The notes beneath the pieces are model-generated. The model did not search any database, was not told where the DNA came from, and was given only the letters and a program-made list of their open reading frames with translations. This document shows, piece after piece, positions 7,800 through 12,294 of a stretch of 12,294 nucleotides of DNA (within the stretch, counting starts at the first letter, position 1; every line of letters starts with the position of its first letter). This DNA is from an uncultured Oscillospiraceae bacterium (GTDB lineage Bacteria; Bacillota_A; Clostridia; Oscillospirales; Oscillospiraceae): the NCBI GenBank assembly GCA_934561335.1, contig CAKTGD010000030.1:1-12294 (forward strand), read 5' to 3'. The position numbers and the translations under genes are program-made.

Positions 7800-8720
7800 T
7801 CATTCGGAGCTGCCGTCTTCCAGAATGAGCGTATATCCGTTGATGCCCCGCAGGCTTTCGATGATGGCCTGCTTGTCAGTGGCATAGCTTTCGGCAAGGG
7901 CGAGAGCCTCCTTGGCAATCTTGTCGGTGCTGCCCGCAATTGCTTCGCAATCCCGCGCCGTAATAAATCTGACGTCGTCTCCACACACAAGGCGGCCCAC
8001 CGCTACTGCGCCCGGATAGTCCTCTGCCGTGTAGTAGCTGCCGTTATCGATAATAAAGAACATGAGCTGGCCGCCGCCGATTTTATCAACGCTGAAGCTT
8101 GTCCCATACTCTGAATAATCCGCAGTAACAACGCCCACCCAGCTTTCCGGCAGCGTAATTTCATAGGCTCCGTCGCCAAAGGCAGTGCTTTCTATTTTTC
8201 CAGAGGTGATCAGCTCGCTGACGGCTCTGGTAAAATCCGTGTAACAAGGGGGAAAGTGATTGGTTCCGCTGAGGCTGATTTCCGTTTCGTCTGCCAGAAC
8301 GGCACAAAAGCGCAGGGAGCTTCCGTCCAGAACATCCGGCGAGCTGTCGCCGCGGAAGTCTGGCCATTGGGCCACCCCATACTGCCCGAACAGCGCGCAC
8401 AGCGCCTGATAGAGCGCCTCGTCCCCGTCAAATTCGCGGACGGTCTGGCGAAATTCCACATAGTCGCGCTCCTCGTTGTCCCACATGCTCGAGCGGATGT
8501 AATACGCCAGATGGACGCCGTTTTCCGTCCTGTATCCTTCGTATACACGATCCTCCGCGGACATGCCGGATTCTTCGCAGCAAAAGCTTTTGAATTCCAT
8601 TGGCTCACCTCCGTTGTTGCTATCCCCATTGTTGTGATCGGTTTTTATCGTGGACGAGCAGCCGGAAAAAACCAGCAGAGAGATGGATACAAGCGCGAAA
8701 CAGATCAGAAGCCTTTTCAT
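7800..8720 (-). CDS. Predicted lipoprotein of unknown function
   Basis: A 306-aa secreted protein, lipid-anchored at the outer face of the membrane. The signal peptide has basic M-K-R, a hydrophobic core and the lipobox V-F-S-G-C with Cys21 as the lipidation site, followed by a Ser/Asn/Gly/Asp-rich linker (~22-40). The mature part is acidic and seems to have two halves: ~41-160, rich in aromatic and acidic residues, and ~165-300, with an I-T-L-P-E-S-W strand and a G-G-Q-L-M-F-F-I-I strand about 30 residues apart, a pattern I recall from small exported clostridial proteins. No catalytic motif is recognised. ATG follows AAGGGG by 8 bases. It has its own promoter and terminator and is divergent from the MATE gene; shared control is possible but not shown. 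Confidence 0.85.
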   Translation of the reverse strand: MKRLLICFALVSISLLVFSGCSSTIKTDHNNGDSNNGGEPMEFKSFCCEESGMSAEDRVYEGYRTENGVHLAYYIRSSMWDNEERDYVEFRQTVREFDGDEALYQALCALFGQYGVAQWPDFRGDSSPDVLDGSSLRFCAVLADETEISLSGTNHFPPCYTDFTRAVSELITSGKIESTAFGDGAYEITLPESWVGVVTADYSEYGTSFSVDKIGGGQLMFFIIDNGSYYTAEDYPGAVAVGRLVCGDDVRFITARDCEAIAGSTDKIAKEALALAESYATDKQAIIESLRGINGYTLILEDGSSE

Positions 8721-8787
8721 AATGACGTCCCCTTCCTCCGTGTCACTGGAATACGTTCGGCCTTCAGCGCCGGATCATACTATTATT

Positions 8788-8816
8788 ATCATGGGGTATG
8801 CGGCCGTTTTTGTCAA
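8788..8816 (-). promoter_or_regulatory. Promoter of the lipoprotein gene
   Basis: Minus strand: perfect -35 TTGACA (8816-8811), 17-base spacer, then CATGAT (8793-8788, 4 of 6 to consensus). An AT-rich stretch follows, so the exact -10 may be a neighbouring hexamer. The leader is about 60 bases. Confidence 0.65.
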
Positions 8817-8872
8817 GCGCCAACTTGTGGGCAATGTAGCTGGTTTTCCGCCTCCACCACGCGCAGAGCGGA

Positions 8873-8901
8873 TTGACTTTGCCTGCTGCGGCCACTATAA
8901 T
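8873..8901 (+). promoter_or_regulatory. Near-perfect sigma-A promoter of the MATE gene
   Basis: TTGACT (8873-8878), exactly 17 bases, then TATAAT (8896-8901): 11 of 12 consensus bases. The transcript starts near 8908, giving a ~31-base leader to the ATG at 8939. A TTG at 8873 in the MATE frame lies inside the -35 box and so cannot be the start. Confidence 0.88.
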
Positions 8902-8938
8902 AGGGGCGGATAGAGTAACCTTTTCAGGATGGACTGTG

Positions 8939-10291
8939 ATGAATAAAGACTTGACTGCGGGGCCTGTGATGGGCGCCATGCTGCGCTTTGCCATCCCCAT
9001 GATTCTGGGGGATCTGCTGCAGCAGTGCTATAATATTGCCGATACGCTGATCGTGGGCCGGTATCTGGGGCGTGACGCGCTGGCCGCCGTCGGCTCCTCG
9101 TTTACGCTGATGACCTTTCTGACCTCGATCCTGCTGGGCCTTTGCATGGGCAGCGGGGCTCTTTTTTCCATCCGCTTCGGCCAGCGGAATGAATCCGCCC
9201 TGCGGGAGAGCGTGTGCGCCTCCTTTGTGCTGATTGCGGCCGCGGCGCTGGTGCTCAATGTGCTGGCGTTCGTCTGCCTTGACTGGCTCTGCGTGTTCCT
9301 CCGCGTTCCCGCGGAGGTCTGGGGCGGTATGCGGGCATATCTGGCCATTATTTTTCGGGGCATTCTTGCCACATTTCTATATAATTATTTTGCCTGCTAC
9401 CTGCGGGCGGTGGGCAACTCCGTGGTGCCGCTGGTGTTTCTGGCGGTCTCAGCCGTGCTGAATATCCTGCTGGATCTGTGGTTTGTTCTGGGGCTGGGCC
9501 GCGGCGTGGCCGGTGCGGCGGAGGCAACGGTGATCGCCCAATATGTCGCGGGCCTTGGCATCGCCCTCTATGCGCTGGCGCGTTGTCCGCAGGTGCGGGC
9601 CATTGGGGCGCTGCGGCGCCTGCGCTGGCGGCGCATCCGCGAGATCGGCACTTTTTCCATCCTGACCTGCGTGCAGCAGTCCGTTATGAATCTGGGCATC
9701 CTCATGGTGCAGGGACTGGTCAACAGCTTTGGCCCGGTGGTCATGGCGGCCTTTGCCGCAGCGGTAAAGATCGACGCCTTTGCCTATATGCCGGTGCAGG
9801 ATTTTGGCAACGCATTTTCCACCTTCATCGCCCAGAACTATGGCGCCCGACAGGAGCAGCGCATCCGTGCCGGACTGAAAGGTGCCGTCTGGGCGGCTGC
9901 CCTGTTCTGCGCAGCGGTTTCCGCGCTGGTGTTCCTGCTTGCCCGGCCGCTGATGGGGCTGTTTGTGGACGCGGGCGAGACGGAAATTATCCGCGAAGGC
10001 GTCCGTTATCTGCGGATCGAGGGCGCGTTCTACTGCGGCATCGGCTGCCTGTTCCTGCTGTACGGCCTGTACCGGGCGCTGGGTAAGCCGGGCATGAGCG
10101 TCGTGCTCACGGTGATCTCTCTGGGCACCCGTGTGGCGCTGGCCTATCTCCTGTCGGCCATTCCGGCCATCGGCGTGGTGGGGATCTGGTGCTCGGTGCC
10201 GATCGGCTGGTTTTTGGCGGATCTGGCGGGGCTGACCTACTATGTCCGGCGGAGGGACCGCTTGCTCTCTTGGAAAAAGCCGGAGGTGTAA
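8939..10291 (+). CDS. MATE-family multidrug/toxin efflux transporter
   Basis: A 450-aa inner-membrane antiporter that would expel cationic compounds in exchange for H+ or Na+. It has about 12 hydrophobic segments in two related halves, typical length for the family. The N-terminus M-N-K-D-L-T-A-G-P-V leads into the characteristic P-M-I-L-G-D-L-L-Q-Q-C-Y-N-I-A-D-T (20-36) and the V-G-R-Y-L-G-x-D-A-L-A-A-V-G-S-S block; the second half repeats this pattern around A-F-A-A-A-V-K-I-D with F-I-A-Q-N-Y-G-A. The start at 8939 is chosen because it follows AGGATGG by 6 bases and because the frame further upstream runs into the promoter. The ribosome site is weaker than in neighbouring genes. No regulator gene is adjacent; the substrate cannot be predicted. 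Confidence 0.93.
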   Translation: MNKDLTAGPVMGAMLRFAIPMILGDLLQQCYNIADTLIVGRYLGRDALAAVGSSFTLMTFLTSILLGLCMGSGALFSIRFGQRNESALRESVCASFVLIAAAALVLNVLAFVCLDWLCVFLRVPAEVWGGMRAYLAIIFRGILATFLYNYFACYLRAVGNSVVPLVFLAVSAVLNILLDLWFVLGLGRGVAGAAEATVIAQYVAGLGIALYALARCPQVRAIGALRRLRWRRIREIGTFSILTCVQQSVMNLGILMVQGLVNSFGPVVMAAFAAAVKIDAFAYMPVQDFGNAFSTFIAQNYGARQEQRIRAGLKGAVWAAALFCAAVSALVFLLARPLMGLFVDAGETEIIREGVRYLRIEGAFYCGIGCLFLLYGLYRALGKPGMSVVLTVISLGTRVALAYLLSAIPAIGVVGIWCSVPIGWFLADLAGLTYYVRRRDRLLSWKKPEV

Positions 10292-10336
10292 GCGCCTTGC
10301 ATGAAAGCGCCTTACGCCTTATATGAAAGCGCCTTA
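10290..10336 (+). repeat. Short direct repeats just after the MATE gene
   Basis: ATGAAAGCGCCTTA occurs at 10301-10314 and again at 10323-10336 (22-base period), and AAGCGCCTT occurs a third time at 10290-10298, overlapping the MATE stop codon. The block marks the edge between intact genes and the decayed region. No clear MATE terminator is seen here. Confidence 0.7.
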
Positions 10337-10478
10337 TCTGCGAAAAAAAGCAGGAGCGGCCCGAATACCGGGTGGTCGTAAAATCGAAAAGACCAGAGAT
10401 TACACGGTCATGTCCAACTACCACCTGCGGGATATGTCGCCGTGGCTAACTCTTCAAGGACGTTACTTTCCTTATTAG
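10323..10478 (+). pseudogene. Fragment of a plasmid/ICE-type replication initiator (N-terminal piece)
   Basis: A 51-codon open frame begins at ATG 10323. Its middle reads K-I-E-K-T-R-D-Y-T-V-M-S-N-Y-H-L-R-D (about 21-38), which resembles the conserved N-terminus of RepA-like replication-initiator or helix-turn-helix proteins of clostridial mobile elements (D/N-Y-T-V-x-S-N-Y-H-L-R-D followed by a S-L-K-A-K-G-L-L-S helix). Here the match stops right after H-L-R-D, near 10433. The remaining residues are unlike the family and end at TAG 10476-10478. The piece overlaps antisense with the tail of the minus-strand pseudogene, so the two probably meet at a recombination junction near 10434. Family assignment is from memory of the motif; function is lost. 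Confidence 0.5.
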
Positions 10479-10938
10479 GCTTTTTCACCAATGGATTAAA
10501 ATCAGATGCGCACATGATGAATTCCGTATTATCAGCATCCGCCAACTGATTCCGTGTCACGGAGCATAGCTGCGTCTGCAATGCAAGATATGGAAGCTTT
10601 AGGATGTCACTATTTCAGAAACTTTTTGCGTCAAAAGCAAATCCATACTCTTTTGCGGCACATTTCAACAGTTCAACCTTCTCTTCTTCCCTCAGATCTT
10701 TAATCTCGACGGGATGTAGGGAAAACGCCTTAAAATAATCCGGCTCCTGCGCTTTTTCGTGTTGAGCCCAACTCCGCTGTAGTAATATAGATGTTTTTCC
10801 GCGACTCAGCAGTCGAAACGATTCTTCTTGCGGTATCCCCCATCGGAAACCGTCACCCAAGCGGGCTGCACCATGTCCTCTCACTGCGGCCACGGCACAC
10901 TGGGCGTGCTGTTTTTGCGGCAGGGGTTTCGATAACTA
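10408..10938 (-). pseudogene. Broken minus-strand gene with one in-frame TGA, family unknown
   Basis: On the minus strand one frame is open from just after a TAG near 10939 to a TGA at 10408-10410, interrupted only by TGA at 10615-10617. On both sides of it the translation looks like real protein: before it, W-A-Q-H-E-K-A-Q-E-P-D-Y-F-K-A-F and E-L-L-K-C-A-A-K-E-Y-G-F-A-F-D-A-K-S-F; after it, N-S-D-I-L-K-L-P-Y-L and E-F-I-M-C-A-S-D-F-N-P-L-V-K-K. Together this is ~175 codons. No start with a good ribosome site is seen; the first ~35 codons (10840-10938) are more GC-rich and may come from elsewhere, and the last ~9 (10408-10434) lie opposite the initiator fragment. I do not recognise the family; the neighbouring initiator piece hints at a mobile-element origin. 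Confidence 0.45.
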
Positions 10939-11114
10939 TTGAAAAGCCATGACCTCCGGCTCAATGAGGGGAGATCATGGCTTTCTATATGTCTACAGCA
11001 AAGAAAAGCCTTCTTACTTATGGAATCCCACAAAGAGAATGGTTCAGGACGGCCGCTCCACAAGATAGTTTCATTTTCCAATAGCATCTGCGATACGCAC
11101 TCGGGAATTTTCAT
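10881..11114 (-). pseudogene. N-terminal remnant of an 'LWSGRPEP' protein
   Basis: On the minus strand an ATG at 11114 lies 7 bases after AAGGAG, a proper start. The first ~40 codons read like a genuine protein start: M-K-I-P-E-C-V-S-Q-M-L-L-E-N-E-T-I-L-W then S-G-R-P-E-P-F. The 'E-x-x-L-W-S-G-R-P' pattern is common at the start of bacterial small membrane proteins with PH-like domains, so that family is my guess. The frame then passes through the inverted repeat at 10943-10984 and stops at 10881, overlapping the other minus-strand pseudogene in another frame. The original gene seems to have been cut at or near the inverted repeat. The expected transmembrane part is missing. Confidence 0.5.
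10943..10984. repeat. Imperfect inverted repeat, terminator-like
   Basis: AAAGCCATGACCTCC and GGAGATCATGGCTTT form a 15-bp stem with one mismatch (10953/10974) and a 12-base loop. Flanks are CTAT on the right and TCAATAG on the left of the minus strand. It may be an old terminator or the end of an inserted segment; it sits where the 'LWSGRPEP' fragment breaks off. Confidence 0.65.
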
Positions 11115-11145
11115 ATTTTTTCTCCTTATCATTGTGTGATGGTAT

Positions 11146-11782
11146 GATTGTATGTGTTGCTCTGCGGAGAAGCGGAGAATGCAGACGAACCAACTACTTC
11201 TCACAGTTTTCATAACTGTGGAAGATGGCGTGCTGGGTAAATATAGTGCACTGCTGTGCATTTTTGCGATTCCTGTGGGGGCTAGTTGCCTGTGCCCATT
11301 GCTTATTCAACTGCGTGGCATCACTTTTTAAAAGCAGATTATGCGGCCATCGGAATGTTTTTTCTGTTGGGAGTTGCCCAACTTGCCGTAGGTATGCTGG
11401 TCTCTGCCCTGACGATCAGCCAACTCGTTGCGGAGCGTCCTTTGCTGTCTCGCTTCTATTGTGTCTGTGGGATCTTTGATTGGCATGATAGTTGCCTTGC
11501 TGCTGCTGCCTGTGCTCTTTTACGCTATCTCCAGAAACAAGGGATTGGCCGTTGGCTTGCTTATTAGAGGAAGTATCATGGTGAGTGAGGGTATTTCCTG
11601 AATGGAAGTAGCTTTGCGGAGCTCCTTCCGAACATTTTGAAACTGTTTTCGCTGCACACGGCGTTCCACATAGCAGCAACTGAACATATTTTGACATCCG
11701 TGGTGCGATTCTGTATCTTTCTGAAATCACCCTGTCGGTTATGCTGGCTGTGACAACTATTCGCTGCAGGCGCTGGAACTGA
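11146..11782 (+). pseudogene. Frameshifted ABC-2 permease remnant (GldF-like)
   Basis: Three reading frames used in turn give one continuous membrane protein of ~210 residues. It enters as S-A-E-K-R-R-M-Q-T-N-Q-L-L-L-T (cf. S-E-E-K-R-x-x-T-D-Q-L-L-L-T of GldF/ABC-2 permeases), then K-Y-S-A-L-L-C-I-F-A-I-P-V, A-D-Y-A-A-I-G-M-F-F-L-L-G, L-L-P-N-I-L-K-L-F-S-L and a final F-D-I-R-G-A-I-L-Y-L-S ending R-R-W-N at TGA 11780. Frame changes are needed at about 11325-11329 (one base missing in a T-run), 11427-11440 (one extra), 11592 (one missing) and 11689-11692 (one missing T). The usual ~70-residue N-terminus with the first membrane segment is absent, so the gene is both truncated and shifted. An in-frame ATG at 11179 has GGAGA upstream but is probably internal. 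The GldF-like partner downstream supports the call. Confidence 0.65.
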
Positions 11783-11798
11783 AAAGGGAGACGAATCT

Positions 11799-11948
11799 AT
11801 GAAAAAGAAGATTTCTGCGCAGACTATGACTGCCTCGGCAGTAGAGGTATCCGTTTTTCCGGTAATTGTCCTAAAGATACTGGCGAATCGGTTGCCAGAT
11901 CGCTTTTCCCGCCTTGATCTGACAAGCTCTGGAATATATGGCATCTGA
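11799..11948 (+). pseudogene. N-terminal fragment of a GldG-like ABC transporter auxiliary protein
   Basis: A 49-codon frame starting at ATG 11799, 17 bases after the permease stop and preceded by AAAGGGAG. It has a Lys-rich start, one hydrophobic segment (~12-29) and then L-P-D-R-F-S-R-L-D-L-T-S-S-G-I-Y-G-I. This is the layout of GldG-like auxiliary subunits (membrane anchor followed by D-R-F/Y-x-x-L-D-L-T-S-x-x-L/I-Y), normally 400 or more residues. It ends at TGA 11946-11948 and the match is not resumed in any frame downstream, so all but the N-terminus is lost. Together with the GldF-like remnant it marks a former gldF-gldG type operon; no ATPase partner is in the window. Confidence 0.6.
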
Positions 11949-12099
11949 ATTTTGGTATCTTTGTTGACGCACAGTTTGTTGTAGCAATCTACGTCAAGAC
12001 AGTTCCGCGAGGTTGCTTGCCCGAGAATGAGATAGAACATCTTTAGAAACCCTTCCGTATAACGAAATGAAAAACCGCTTGATACCGCGATTCCCATAG
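11949..12099. other. About 150 bases with no recognised gene
   Basis: Between the GldG-like fragment and the rubrerythrin tail I find no recognised protein, RNA gene or repeat. On the minus strand a frame reads plausibly for ~30 codons (M-F-Y-L-I-L-G-Q-A-T-S-R), but it has no ribosome site and no family I know, and its extension runs antisense through the GldG and GldF remnants. It could be a piece of yet another broken gene. Confidence 0.5.
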
Positions 12100-12204
12100 G
12101 ACGCGAAGCGGCCTGCCCGTCGGCGAGACGATGAAATGGCCCGCGACGAGGTCCGCCACGGCAAGGCCTTTGAGGGTCTGCTGAACCGCTACTTCGGCAA
12201 GTAA
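12100..12204 (+). pseudogene. C-terminal remnant of a rubrerythrin (reverse-rubrerythrin type)
   Basis: The last ~30 codons before TAA 12202-12204 read D-E-M-A-R-D-E-V-R-H-G-K-A-F-E-G-L-L-N-R-Y-F-G-K. This closely resembles the C-terminus of the ferritin-like domain of clostridial NADH peroxidases/rubrerythrins (M-A-R-D-E-A-R-H-G-K-A-F-x-G-L-L-x-R-Y-F), with the E-x-x-H iron-ligand motif present as E-V-R-H. The full enzyme (~180-200 aa) reduces hydrogen peroxide. Upstream the frame meets TAG at 12097-12099 with nothing recognisable before it, so only the tail remains. Its GC content is higher than the adjacent AT-rich stretch, suggesting it is host-type sequence left behind by an insertion or rearrangement. 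Confidence 0.72.
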
Positions 12205-12210
12205 AATGCA

Positions 12211-12264
12211 AAAAAAGAAGGACCGCTTCCGCTACTCCTGATAGGGGTACCTTGAAGCGTGTCC
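12211..12264 (-). terminator. Possible terminator for a minus-strand gene beyond the window
   Basis: GGACCGCTTC (12220-12229) pairs with GAAGCGTGTCC (12254-12264) apart from one bulged base, with a 24-base loop. On the minus strand the stem is followed by TTC and then a run of seven Ts (12217-12211). On the plus strand there is no T-run after the stem. The long loop makes it uncertain; it might instead be a decayed rubrerythrin terminator. Confidence 0.4.
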
Positions 12265-12294
12265 TCGGATTAGGCAGGCAGTGCAATTGTACTG

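Noticed and set aside
6445..7887. 480-codon open frame on the plus strand
   Set aside because: It runs antisense to the carboxypeptidase gene with all three active-site motifs and has an Arg/His/Gln-rich, non-protein-like translation.
10615..10617. TGA as a selenocysteine or readthrough codon
   Set aside because: No SECIS-like hairpin is evident just downstream, the gene has no clear start, and it lies among other broken genes; a nonsense mutation is simpler.
11576..12286. 236-codon minus-strand open frame at the right end
   Set aside because: It is antisense to recognisable GldF-, GldG- and rubrerythrin-like remnants, lacks a start site and matches no family I know. A short part (11949-12060) might be a fragment of a real gene, noted separately.
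1..12294. CRISPR arrays, tRNA, rRNA, intact transposase genes
   Set aside because: No regularly spaced repeats, no tRNA/rRNA landmarks and no DDE-type transposase motif were seen on either strand.

Overview
The window looks like chromosome of a fairly GC-rich member of the Firmicutes, probably class Clostridia (Oscillospirales-like). The grounds are strong GGAGG-type ribosome binding sites, consensus sigma-A promoters with 17-base spacers, lipoprotein and penicillin-binding-protein families of Gram-positive type, and a small P-loop protein of a kind I associate with Clostridia. The taxon is inferred from gene content, not from a marker search.

Layout. Positions 1-435 hold the C-terminal part of an MreB-like cell-shape protein, followed by a strong terminator. 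A promoter at 567-595 then drives a compact three-gene operon (670-4303) whose genes overlap by 1-4 bases: a double-domain ATPase and two permeases of the BmpA-associated nucleoside ABC importer family (NupO/P/Q-like). No substrate-binding lipoprotein gene is present in the window. The operon ends at a bidirectional terminator (4319-4357).

From about 4400 to 8720 all genes are on the minus strand: a small P-loop protein of unknown function, glucose-6-phosphate isomerase (pgi), a D-alanyl-D-alanine carboxypeptidase (DacF/PBP5-like), and an unrecognised lipoprotein. Most have their own promoter or terminator, so they look like separate transcription units in cell-wall, sugar and envelope housekeeping. 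At 8788-8901 two promoters point away from each other, one for the lipoprotein and one, a near-perfect consensus, for a MATE-family efflux pump (8939-10291). That promoter covers an upstream potential start and fixes the MATE start at 8939.

From about 10,290 to the end the character changes. There is no intact gene of normal length, the base composition is visibly more AT-rich over much of it, and recognisable protein pieces abut one another. They are a replication-initiator-like N-terminus, a minus-strand gene broken by one in-frame TGA, the start of a gene with an 'LWSGRPEP' N-terminus, an ABC-2 permease (GldF-like) with about four frameshifts, the first 49 codons of its GldG-like partner, and the last ~30 codons of a rubrerythrin. 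I read this as a graveyard of accessory and mobile-element genes next to the MATE gene. I did not find a convincing new biological system. The most informative signals are the reconstructed GldF/GldG remnant and the sharp junctions between fragments.
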